DNA from: Chionis minor
Lineage: Eukaryota; Chordata; Aves; Charadriiformes; Chionididae
Direction of reading: 5' to 3'
Length of the DNA: 64,000 nucleotides
NCBI GenBank assembly: GCA_013398295.1
Contig: VZSF01008499.1
Coordinates: forward strand, 1,330,899-1,394,898
In this document: positions 27,455-38,356 of the stretch, in pieces
How the letters are laid out: the number at the start of each line of letters is the position of its first letter
Position numbering within the stretch: the stretch's first letter is position 1
Translations under genes and position numbers: made by a program
Notes under the pieces: model-generated
What the model was told of the DNA's origin: nothing
What the model saw: the letters and a program-made list of their open reading frames with translations, nothing else
Databases searched by the model: none

Positions 27455-27770
27455 GTAAGCCAATGCTCGTTTGCCTTAAATTGATGTAAAGAAGGAAAAA
27501 CTCAAACGGCTTTATTACCTTTTGCTTGTATGTGCCTGTCTGCAAGTTTCAATGAATCCTAGGCTGGAATGCGTATGATTTTATCACAAAGAAAGTGTGA
27601 TGGGATTATTCATATTCATCTCTACCGGGATACAGAGTCCAGCCAACAGGAATGCCTGCAGTTTTGGGAAAGCATAGGAAGCGAGTAGGAAAATCTCTCC
27701 TCTCGTTCAAGATCTACAGTGGAAGCCCTATTTTCACTGTTTCAGAGGGCTCTCCTCTCTCCCTCTGCCC

Positions 27771-28300
27771 GTGCCTGTCACAAGCCCACCTGTAGCCCAC
27801 AGCCCAGCAGCCAGGGACAGCCCTGCTGATGAAGACATTCGCTTCAGCACAACTGAATCCGTTCCACTGTCAGGGAAAATGGACCGGTTTCGCTCTCAGA
27901 AAATCTACACCAGTGCTTGGGCCTCCTCATCCAGACATGAAAGAGAAGTGCCACAGCTGGTTAAATAATTCTGCTCAGAAGATTAAGTACGTAACGCAGG
28001 CTTTTGAAGGGAAAAGCGAGAGTGACTGTTATGCTTTCCGTCGTCCTGATAGCCGTGCACTTTACGAAAGATGCCGAGTGCTATTGCAAACACAGTTTGT
28101 ACTTCCATGACAGTAAGTGCTTCTCTGCTCCTTTTCATTGCCACAGACCAGCGCTTTTGATCCATCAGCAGTGCTTGGCGCACATTCCCAAGGGAAACTC
28201 TTTGAAACGTACCTTCATCTCAATCACTGACCTCAAACTGGTCCATACCACAAGCACTAGTGCAAAGAGCCGCAGTTGCTTTGTGCAGAACTTTATCTGA
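27771..28300. other. GC-richer block with overlapping ORFs
   Basis: This block has more CpG and GC than the DNA around it. An ATG frame at 27829-28110 encodes 93 residues with spaced cysteines (HCQGKWTGF, KEKCHSWLNN, ESDCYAFRRP). An overlapping frame contains the hydrophobic stretch VMLSVVLIAVHF followed by ECYCKHSLYF and reaches a possible splice donor (GACA|GTAAGT) near 28111. A minus-strand frame is open as well. None matches a family I know, and having open frames on both strands argues for composition rather than selection. Confidence 0.15.
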
Positions 28301-29549
28301 TTACCAGATTTCAAAGCAGCTAAACCCAGGCTAATCCACCACATAAAAGAGTCAAACTATTTTTAATGCAGGTTCTTTCTTTTAAAATCTAACAAGGGGC
28401 CTAAAATTCAGAACAAAATTTTGCATAGCTTTTTTCTGTCCCAGAGCCAGCCTGCTACAGTTTATCAGGGAAGATTATATTGTATTAAGAATATCATTCT
28501 AGAAATAATAGAGCATTAAAAATACTTAGGAAAATCAAACATACACACAGATCCAAGAAAATGTTATGAATACAAAAAACTTCCACAAACACATGCAGAA
28601 GACGAAAATGCAACAGCTTAATCTATTCATAAGCAGTTAGGAATTATTACTTTATTCTGATAGTACTAATATATCCTACAAGGACATCAATGTTTTATGT
28701 TTTGCTCAAAATAATGACTAACAAAGAAGACTGCACATAAAGACTAATTCATTTATCTACTCCATTTGACACAGAAGTTGCTTCATAGTAAGCCGTGTCA
28801 ATACTTTTTAAAAACACATAACATCTGCAACACTTAAAGAAAGATATATATAAAAGTTTAGGGGATTGGGAGCTCCAGCTGCTGTGAGAATGAAGGAATC
28901 CTCATGACATCAGAAAGCAGGAATTATATTTCATTCACCCTTTTTGCCATGGTGAAAAAAAAGTCAACATGATCCAGATGTTTGTTCTGGATGTTAGAGA
29001 GTGTCTACTTGGTAATTACTGTCCGAGACACAAGCTTTTTCTTTATAGTGCTGAAATAATTGATTTAATCCAGAGGTAAAGAATTCAGAAATACAGCAGC
29101 CTTCTTCCATTACTCTTTCAGGGTGGAGGACACGGTTTAACAGTTTTTCACATTTTGGTACTTAACATGAAGTCACATGAAATTATCCAATGGCCAAACA
29201 AATCAGAAGAACATTATAATCAAATGAGTAAGTACATATAATAATGATATAAACAAATAATGAAATACTAGAATGGCAAGTTAGATTTCCCACCAAGTCG
29301 CATGAAAATCTGTTTTTTATAATACATGTCATTTGTCAATGAAGTCACAACAATTTGCTTGTAATTATTTTCAGTTCTATATGAGAATTATTCTGCTTCT
29401 CTTTTAAATGGGGGGAGAAACTGAAGTTTTGAATGCAAGATGTATTGCAAGTACCCAAAATAATTTTTTTTTTTTTTCCTTTGAAACCTTTTGCACTTGC
29501 ATCAAAACCACTATCTCTGAGCTCATAAAACTCCTGATGCTACTCCCAG
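28301..29549. other. Non-coding spacer
   Basis: Nothing recognised. The stretch is AT-rich, with a 14-base poly(T) at 29464-29477 that could serve as a polypyrimidine tract or be a simple run. Confidence 0.5.
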
Positions 29550-29713
29550 GAGCGTTTATGAATACAGAAGAGCTGAGTGTCCAGGAAGTGGAGAGAGCTG
29601 TCTCGCCACAAGCCCAGCACAACTCCACTGAGGTGACAAGCTGTGAAAGTGCCCCCGCTCCTCTAGATCAACTCATGCTTTTGGAAATACACCAAGCAGA
29701 GTCAGAGGTTTAA
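29550..29713 (+). other. Candidate terminal coding exon
   Basis: An acceptor-like sequence (GATGCTACTCCCAG) ends at 29549. The frame that follows is open for about 54 codons to a TAA at 29711-29713. The peptide is hydrophilic with a balanced composition (MNTEELSVQEVERAVSPQAQ; ending LEIHQAESEV), unlike the Phe/Leu/Lys-rich translations of most ORFs here. No family is recognised and no upstream exon was identified. It may be the end of a gene on the plus strand or a chance open frame. Confidence 0.2.
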
Positions 29714-30150
29714 ATCAGTCACCAGCACAGACACACTGCATTAGGACGACATTACAACAGAGCATTAACATCACTACTCTCAGAAGTATGAGATGAAGTG
29801 ACAAGTATTCTTGTGTAACAGAAGAGAGAGGAGCGGCAAATAGCTATAAAAGCTTGCATAAAAGTTTCCATCATTATATTATAGCAGAATGATACAGTAT
29901 ATATTTACAGCACATTCCCTTAATCTCTTTTACAACATCAGCTGTAAGAAAAATTTCCGTGATTTCCCTAACCAGTGATCAGTGTTTCTCTTACACAGAC
30001 AACCATCGTGTTGCATGATCTACGCAAATTCAACAACAGCATAAAAACAAATATACTTGCGATATTGTTAGAGCACTTGAAGCAAGAGAAAATACAGCAT
30101 TTTTGCAACAGGACTGCTTCATCTTGAGCAGACTTAGAATAAAATTAAGT
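29714..30150. other. Non-coding spacer
   Basis: Nothing recognised: ordinary AT-rich sequence without long open frames or repeats. Confidence 0.5.
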
Positions 30151-30440
30151 TTATTCGACTGCCAGACCCAGATATCTAGTAACAGAAGCACACAGGGAAA
30201 GCTCTGGCCTCGACTGTTTTTGCTTTAGTCTCCTTGCCATGACCTTAACAACACAGGCATCACAGATATAAATTAAAAGCCTCAATAGTAACAATAACTG
30301 CACAATTCTCATCCCTGTAGTGGATGATTCACTGCAATGTCTGTAAAGTCTTCTGAACTCCAGCATACTGACAACACAGTGCGACCCATCCAGTTGATGC
30401 CAATCTTGTGTGTAACACTTGACTTCAAAAACTCCATCAG
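30151..30440 (-). other. Candidate terminal exon or chance ORF
   Basis: On the minus strand a strong acceptor (TTATTTTTTTCCCAG) ends at 30441. The frame that follows stays open for about 96 codons to a TAA that overlaps an AATAAA hexamer. The translation has four early cysteines (EVKCYTQDWHQLDGSHC, RRLYRHC), a hydrophobic stretch (MRIVQLLLLLRLLIYIC) and a basic segment (KVMARRLKQKQSR), as in a membrane anchor with a cytoplasmic tail. I do not recognise it and saw no partner exons. Confidence 0.15.
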
Positions 30441-31588
30441 CTGGGAAAAAAATAACGTGAACCATACAATGAAAAAAAACTTGCGGCTCCAGTTAACCGA
30501 ATCTTTATAGACAAATAGTATATGGTCCCTGCGCACCAAATAAAAATTAGTCAGAAATGCTGGTCTTCAGATACTGCGTAAGTGAACACATTTGCAACAG
30601 GCATTTATTTTTACAAAGCATAATTTATTGCCAAATGCTGCAGATCTATACAAGCTGTGACAGTGTTTGCCTACATCCGACTTGTAGTATTGGAATTAAT
30701 CATGTGTTGCTGCAAAGCCTGAAATATATCTGGATTCCTCTGTAAAGAGGTAGCATACATGGCACAAAACTTAAAAGCCTCTGGAACAGGTCCTACTGAA
30801 ACTTCCCTGAGGTGATCAGGAAACTATAAACTACAGTGAGGCTTTAATCCCTATCACCCACCAGGTTCATGAATTAGCAATCAGAGGAGCTCTTTGAGGA
30901 AGACAGACACTGACTGACATCTGTTTTTGTACAGAATGGCTGTAACAGCAGGCTGAAGTTTTGGGGCAGGGTAGGAATGAACCCAAAAATACTGGCACCA
31001 CGTTTAGGAAGCTGGCTAAGGTACAGGACATTTCAGAAAAAGTAGCTAAAGCATAGATGAAATTCAAATCATAATGTTCCTGAGGATGTTCCAACAAAGA
31101 TGCTCTCTGCAAAAAAAGCTAGGATTTCAAGCAAGTTCTTGAATAAACTTCCAAAAAGAAAAGACGAACAAGCAAAACACATTTAAGGGAAATCCCATCA
31201 ATTTCTAAGAGTTTCAAGGATGTGTTGAACTGTTTTGTTGACTAATGATTTTTTTCGGAGATCTGTAGATGAGGAAAACTTTGGGTTAAATCTTGTTATT
31301 CCCATTTAAAAAAAAAAAAAATAAATAAAATCCAGTCTGCAACAGCCTGTGCATACATATAAGAAAAAGAATGATGCGGGAGGGAACACAAACAAAAAAA
31401 CCCACAAAACCCAATATCTAGAATGATTTAACAAACCACTTCATTGCCCAGATCATTCTAACCATTTCTAACATTTTTATGGAGGGTGGGGTGAGGAAAC
31501 AACAAAAATACTCCAGTTGGTTAGAAGACTGAAAATTCTAATTAAACTACTTATGTAAGCATCCTGCTTCAAGTGGTAGCAGCATAAG
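30441..31588. other. Non-coding spacer
   Basis: No gene is seen. A 14-base poly(A) at 31308-31321 and an A/C-rich patch at 31386-31412 precede the CR1 fragment. Confidence 0.5.
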
Positions 31589-31976
31589 GAAAGGCTGAGG
31601 GAGTTGGGTCTTTTTAGTCTGGAGAAGACTGAGGGGGGACCTCATCAATGCTTACAAATACTTCAAGGGAGGGGGCTGGGAGGAGGGGGCCAGTCTTTTT
31701 CCAGTGGTGCCCACTGACAAGACAAGAGGTAACGGGCACAAACTTGTACATAGGAAGTTCCATCTGAACACGAGGAGGAACTTCTTCTTTTCTTCGAGGG
31801 TGTCAGAGCACTGGAATAGGCTGCCCAGGGAAGCGGTGGAGTCTCCGACTCTGGAGACATTCCAAACCTGCCTGGATGCCATCCTGTGCAACCTGCTGTA
31901 GGCGGACCTGCTCTAGCAGGGGGGTTGGACCAGATGATCTCCAGAGGTCCCTTCCAACACCTGTGATTCTGTGAAA
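31589..31976 (+). mobile_element. CR1 LINE, short 3' end copy
   Basis: The segment starts in the last codons of ORF2 (GGCTGAGGGAGTTGGGTC, then TTTAGTCTGGAGAAGACTGA), runs through the CR1 3' region (GCACTGGAATAGGCTGCCCA, GACCAGATGATCTCCAGAGG) and ends CCTTCCAACACCTGTGATTC followed by TGTGA, the CR1 3' terminal repeat. It is about 390 bp long and heavily 5'-truncated. Its sequence is closely related to the plus-strand CR1 end at 46.1-46.7 kb, suggesting the same subfamily. It cannot encode a working protein. Confidence 0.95.
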
Positions 31977-34214
31977 GTCAGAAAAGGTTTCGGTCTTAAT
32001 CTTTCTGCACCTTAGATCTCTGCTTACAGCTAAGAGACCATAATAATACTGTTGCTTTTACTGTCATGGTAGTGCATTAACATGGAGTTAGTCTGCAACA
32101 GGGGTTTAATAATTTTTTTTTTTTTTTGAAGTGTTAAAATGGCAGTGAAGGATGCTGGGTGCCTACAGTCATGTCACTAAATGTACCTGTCTAGATTTTA
32201 AATAATCTCCCTTTATAGACAATAAGAAGGAATATTGCCACAGAATAATTCATTTTGCCATGAAAAAGGCACCTGAAACAGGTCAGAAGAATCACACCCT
32301 GAAGTTTTCTCTTTCTCTCCAAAGATTTTAAAAGGAACATGATAACCAACTAAGGGGCAGGCACCTATGTCAGGGAAGTCTCATGGCCAGTTCCTGGCAA
32401 AGCCTCTAGGGTTGGTGTCATCTTAGCACTTAGGTGCAAGAACAACACCATCATCATTTCAGAATTTTTTAAATTTTATTTTATTTTTTAAATATGCATA
32501 CAAGCCTTTTTACTGTCACTGCAAACACTTCGTATCCTGTTTTTCTCACCAGAAGGGGGGGGGGGGGGAAAAGGTCGACAAATAGAGCATGAGGAGTGTG
32601 TTCAGAGCACGTTGCAACAGAATAAATTTTTTCACAGAAAAATAGGACTCCCTTCTCTTTTTTTCCTGCCCTGTTAACAGATCAGTAGTAACCTCCAATT
32701 GTTCTCTCACAAGAGTTATCTGCCTGTTTAGAGGACTGTACATGTTGCAAAATAAGAGATTCTGTTTCAACATACAAAAATCTTCTCTGGAATGAAAGAG
32801 GTTAAAACATATGCTTATGTTAATGAAATTCCCAAAATGAATATTTACACAAGTGAAGATAAGTCTTCATACATGTTTAGCTTTGCAGCAGCCTGGGGAA
32901 AGAGAGAGGCATATTTTGTGCCAAACTAAAGACTTCTCATTGTGTTTTTGTGGAAATCATCACCCGTATTCCCCATCCTGAGTGCTAATATAGGGCCTAC
33001 ATATCTTGGCAGAAAGAAAGAGAACTCAGGGAAAGAAAATGTGACATTCAGGCTCTGTAAAAACAAGGTACAGCAAGTTCCCTTTTCACTTCAATGGGAC
33101 TGAAATTCATCAGGATCATTACTCTTGTGTCTCACGTTCTTGAAGCTACCAACAGACCCACCACATTTTCCTTGTTTATCTTAATCGTTCCGCATCTCCT
33201 ATAGACCAACAGGCATATGAGCAAGTCAGGGAAACCACACGGTCACGCTGAGCTCGGTCCTTGTGAATCCGTAACTGCTACTTTTTTTTACCATAGTTGT
33301 GAAGGCTGCGTACCACAGCCTCACAGTCCAGAGCACGGAAACCACCATCCCAGCCCTTCATTATAAATACCGCAGTTATCAAATATAGCCAGCGCTGAAA
33401 TTCACAATAGACCACAAAATTATACTTGCTGCAAAAGCCAGAGTGGTCCTCCATTTCCACTCACACCTGGTTTTGATCAGTATGTTTGCATGGAGTTTTG
33501 GCTATTTGAAGCCACGTACTGGAGATGACGCTATACACGGCACAGAATCCTGGAACAGGGGACCACAGGAGCAGCAGCCCAATGCACCAGCACTGCACTC
33601 CCCACTTTCTTTTCCACACTGCTGGCTTTGTGCTGAAACACAGGGGACTTTTTTCCTCCCCTCATTCACATAGGTGAAGAACAGGAATTCTGTATTTAAA
33701 AGTCCAAAGAAAACACAGTCATGGTAACTGATTAGTCACCTATCAAGAACAGTATCGTGTGGTTTATTATGAAAAAAACAAGCATCCAATTAACAAAGGA
33801 AACATTGTAGGCAGGGAGGAAATACTAAACAATAAGAAAGTGAAGTAATCCAGGGACAAATAAGTCAACTCACTCAAATCTAATCACGTTTGCTGCAAAT
33901 ATATTTCAACATCACTTTTGCACCTTTTTAATGTTGCCATGCACAGACAGATTCCTCAGGGAGTTTCATTCAAAAAAGGGACATCTTAATTCTTACACAA
34001 TGTGGACATAACATACATGGCAGCAGGGGTGGTGTAAGAAAAGGAGGAGGAGGAGGAGGAAGGCAAAGCTCCCAATTGTTTCTGAACAGTTGTGAGAAGT
34101 TATGTTGCAGTCTCCGCTGCCAGCACAACTTTGGGGTAAAACAGCAAGAGGCTGCCTGCGGGCACAGGAGTAGCCCGAGACCAAGGTGATAGAAATGTCG
34201 AGGTTGCCCCAGTC
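31977..34214. other. Non-coding spacer with poly(G) run
   Basis: No gene is recognised. It holds poly(T) at 32113-32127, a 14-base G run at 32555-32568 and an (AGG)n run at 34041-34062. That purine repeat gives the minus strand a proline- or leucine-rich frame at 33970-34224, which is not taken as a gene. Confidence 0.5.
32555..32568 (+). repeat. Poly(G) run of 14
   Basis: Fourteen consecutive G residues are followed by four A. Such runs are rare in AT-rich DNA and prone to polymerase slippage, so the exact length may be an assembly estimate. Confidence 0.85.
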
Positions 34215-34480
34215 CTACAAGCACCTTCTTTTGGCTGTGGACTTCCAGTCTCTGTCCTGCCAGGGCATGGGTCCTTTTCCCACCTGATATCCTGGTTGGC
34301 CTAGAGCTTTACGGACGACTTTAGGTCTTGTTGTGACTTGGTCATAAAAAATTCCAAACTTATTTGTATTTTCAGCCAATTTCATCCGCTGTTTATCTTT
34401 TGAATTGCTCAGGCCTTTGGCACTGCCAAAGGTTTGCATTCAGGAGATGACGACAGCATTAGACCTATCAGTTGACCTCA
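34215..34480 (-). pseudogene. Securin (PTTG1)-like fragment, tentative
   Basis: The minus-strand frame contains NKFGIFYDQVTTRPK directly followed by VVRKALG. In vertebrate securin, the separase inhibitor degraded at anaphase, a block of the form FGK-F-D-(5 residues)-PK-x-x-RKALG occurs with the same spacing; about half of the 20 positions agree with my memory of the human protein. Agreement continues at low level: GS about 20 residues upstream, VV ten residues before that, and GP...Q...STAKRR downstream where securin has GPLKQKQ...SAKK. An in-frame TGA at 34440-34442 and a stop at 34215 break the frame, and nothing like the acidic C-terminal part of securin follows. If real, it is a pseudogene or isolated exon relic, because no companion exons are visible. 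Coincidence remains possible. Confidence 0.3.
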
Positions 34481-37400
34481 AAGCTATTTTAAAAGTTCAA
34501 AGATTAATAATACTTTATCTCTTCTCATGCAATTTGACATTTACTAATTAAAGTAAGGTAAAAATAAATAAAAAGGAATTGAAACAACTTCTGATGCTTT
34601 TCAAACTGTATGTTCTCCTACTGTTGCAAAAGCATCTGCAGTTTGATTGTAAATAACACATAACACTGAATGGATACACTGTACTCCCGCAAGAATTTGT
34701 AAAAGGCAATAAATTACTGTTTTCCATCCTAATAAAAATTTTAACGGTGTCACATAAGATCTCAGACAACTTTTCATACTTATTGTAATGTTGATGTTGG
34801 CTCCAAACAATATAGAGTCATATCATTATGGTTTACTGGAGCATGGGGGTGCAGGGCAAATCACACCCCACTTCATCCCCCTGCTGTTTCAAGGAGTTAA
34901 ACAGATTTTTTTTTTTTTCCCAAACCCCTTCAGGTTGGAAAAGCAATGGAAGGCAAATATAAAAGCATCGATGCAGCAGAGGAGAGATGCTTGCTTATGA
35001 AGCAGATTGAACAAGCACAGTCCTTACACTCTTTTTAGTAAAATACAGATTTATGCACCTACCTTACAGCTGATGTTAAAAACAGGGAAAAAACCCCAAA
35101 CCTATAGTTTTGCACCTAGTTTGACTGTATTAAAAGGGAATAACATGCCAAACAATTGCAATCATACTAATGTCAGTTGAAACAATTGCAAGGAGTACTA
35201 ATTCATCAAAACGCATTTTTCTTCTAATTTACTTGGAAATAGGTATTATATTAATTACCCACCATTAGGAAAAAGCATGCCTTATGAATTTACTTTTAGT
35301 AATTTGATTCTTAGATTTGAAGTGCTGCCTTTAAATACTTAAAATGAAATATCTTTCCAGATTTCGTTATTAGAGAATCAAAACATTTTCCTCTTTAGAA
35401 AAACAACTTTTGCCAAGCTATTTTGTCTCATTTAAATGGTATTAAAATAATGTTTGTAAATAGCTTTTCTTGGCATCTTTTTAATATTGCTGTGGTGTCC
35501 AAAATGTAAAGACATTTTGCATGTTTAAAAGATTGGTGTTTATTATGCCTAATATAACATATGAATCTGTAGATAACATAGATAAATCTGAAGACAGGGA
35601 CTGAAATGACTAAACTCAAGCAAGCACTCGTTTGCAGTTTCAACTGGCAATTGATTACTTTGTTCTGAAATACTGTGAGACAAATCATGCTAAGTACTTA
35701 ATACTGTACATAGCATAGCACATCAGATCTGTCGAGATAGAAGTACTTTGCTTGTAGAACAGGAGCAGCTTTAGAAATAGTTATGCATTTATAGGCTCCA
35801 AACCACCACACTTGTTCCTATACTTAACCAGTAACTAACATGAAAAATCCCTATTGAGCTGTAAAAGGCTCCTAGCAATAGTAAAGGAGTCAGGGTTTGC
35901 AGAAACAGTATTTTACTCGTCCACTCTTAGCTATTTGCCTCATTTTAGAAAACCACTGTTAGCAATGATAGTTTAGAGTAAGCATAAAGGTATTCAGGCA
36001 ACTTAAACACATCAGTCTGAAAGTTTCATTCTCAGAAATCCCATTTGGCTCCCACCTACCCACTGAGGTACCTATATTTCTTGAAGGGGTTAAGCAGGTG
36101 GCTGAGACTCTTTCTGCACAAAGGGCAGGATTCACTTCTGGGCTTGCCCATAACAGCCTGAACCTTGGCAGAGCTAAACAAAGAGCACAGACCTAAGCCC
36201 TGCCAGGATCTGCAAAGGAGGTAATCTCCCACCTTGCCAGGCTTTTTCAGCCTATGAAGTGTTCTTTTTTTCTTATCATTCTTATTTTTGTTCTTAAAAA
36301 AAAAAAACAAAAAAACCCCCACACCACACAAAAAAACCCCACTCTCCCACCCCCCCAAATCCCCGCTCTAAATCCCACCTGCCTAGGAGAGAACGAAGGG
36401 TTCTCTTACCCCAGCAGCATCATTACTGGAGCACCTTAGCCAAGGAAAAAAACATTTCTTTAAATTCCCATCTCTGCTGAATGTGATAGGACACAAAAAG
36501 TAAACTCTACACGTTTACAGGGTTCTCTAGCATTGTTCTCCACAGAAATAATCCTGCTTGTGTAGAAAAATTACTTCCCAGGTCAATGAGAACAAGAAAG
36601 GAAGAGATCGTAAGCCATCTTATAGTCAATGTTAGAAAATTGTGTCCAGAGACTGCGAACGTAACTGCATAGCCTAAGAGTTAGAGCGTTTGTTCAGGAT
36701 AGGGACAACTGGACAACCATGCTTTGTATCTTATATTAAATATCGTATCATTTAAGGAGCTAATTTAACAATTCCACAAGCAAAACTGAGAGCGCTCTAC
36801 CACATTTCCATTCCACAGTTTAAACCATTCCTGCTGGAGATAATTAAGTAGGGTTCAAACCTTTCCCATAGAGAAGGGACTTCATCCATAGTTTTGCAAA
36901 ACCTGAGCAACTATTCTAACCTCTGACTAGATTTTTATTTTCCTTTTAAAAGGTTATTTTTCCAATGTTTTCTTTCTGAGAAGCTTATGATGGGTACAAG
37001 CTACTGATGGGACGGATATATTTTGTGGGAACAACTAGTTTGTTCTTTTAAAACAAGAATCTGTGGTTTGTGTTTTGGGAACATAACTGAATTTAAAACA
37101 CAGCTCGGTATCCAGTTAAGTATCTGATTAGTTGTACTTGCCAGATTATCAAATTCACTAACATTGGATTTATTAAATTTGATGAAACCAAATAAAGGAG
37201 GTTGGAAAAGGAATGCCAGGGAACAGTACCTTTCTGTGTCTTACAGTGCTTCTTCCTTAAGGGCAACCGGAGGCTGCTGCAGTTTCAAAATTGCCATTTC
37301 AAAACTTTCTGGATCTTGGCCACATAACATTCTTTTCAAAATTGCCATAGACACAGATCACTCAGATATGGGACGCACAGAGACAAAACAAAAAGCCAGA

Positions 37401-38158
37401 GAGATACATAGCTATGCACAAACAGTTGCTGACTTCTGAAACAGGTCACAAGTGGACTGTCCATAGGTCTAGCAATAATTTTATTTATCCCTCAGCCCGC
37501 ATTAGACATAAAAACTACAAAAAACAATAAATCATCTCAATTTTCTCAGAGGCTACATGAACAGTTTAAAACATTCGTAGTTTACCATGTTTTTTCCTAG
37601 CTTTCTACACACTGCAGATTTTCTTACTCTAAAGTATACTCTTACCCTTTGTGACAAGGAAGATCACGGATCAGCAACTTGCTTCTTTAAAATGAGAACA
37701 CCTTATTACCACAGGAACACAAAGGAAAAAAGGAAAGCAAAGTTCATAACTCTGCACAGACTAGGAGACCTCTGTGCTGGTGCGAGCACACCAAAATGCA
37801 GGCTGAGGGCTCAGCTTGCAGAAACTGCATGAGGAGAAGGCACAGCAGGTGTCTGCAATTGTTATCAGCTGAAGAGCAGCAGCAACATATAATTGCACCC
37901 AAATGCTGAGTAACTGCTCCAGAACTTTTACCTGCCCCTGACTGGCTACCTTTAAAAGAGCAGAACTCCAAAAAATATATTCCTGCAAAGAACTGGGTGG
38001 GGCAAGATAGCACAGGGAGTAGGTATCAATATCTTTTCTTCCTAAATTAGTATTATTAATCACAAGTTCTGGCACCACCTTTGTTTTAAAATATTCCAGA
38101 CTAACAAAAAATGGCACACACATCCACATGCAGCGATATGAATAATTTTGTAAGAAAC
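34481..38158. other. Non-coding spacer with A/C-rich tract
   Basis: No gene is recognised. An A12 run opens an A/C-rich tract at 36296-36364. Two copies of TTTCAAAATTGCCAT lie 51 bp apart (37283-37297 and 37334-37348). The longest ORF of the window, 181 codons on the minus strand at 37761-38306, occupies the right end. It has no recognisable domain and partly overlaps the next candidate in another frame. Confidence 0.5.
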
Positions 38159-38356
38159 TTAGCCCTTCTGAGTTTTTCGTCTGAGCCTGCAGGCACTCCC
38201 TGTGTGCGTGCAACAGGTCAGCGGGACCACCAGGAGCAGTGTGGCCAATGCAATGCCCAGATTCCAGAAAAGCTGAAGAGGCCAGCTGCTCGCATCCCCC
38301 AGACAAGAACAGCCCAGCCCAGCATGGAAGCAGACATGCAGGGCCCCAAAAAACAC
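38159..38356 (-). other. Candidate exon with a transmembrane-like segment
   Basis: A strong acceptor on the minus strand (ACACCTGCCTGCTCCCCCCAG) sits immediately upstream. The frame stays open for 65 codons to a TAA. It encodes a hydrophobic helix of membrane-spanning length (NLGIALATLLLVVPLTCC) followed by a basic juxtamembrane stretch (RLRRKTQK), the pattern of a type I membrane protein with a very short tail. Local GC content is raised. A second frame on the same strand and one on the plus strand are open too, which weakens the case. No family is recognised. Confidence 0.18.

Noticed and set aside
33970..34224. Minus-strand ORF with proline run
   Set aside because: The proline run is the translation of an (AGG)n repeat; there is no other motif.
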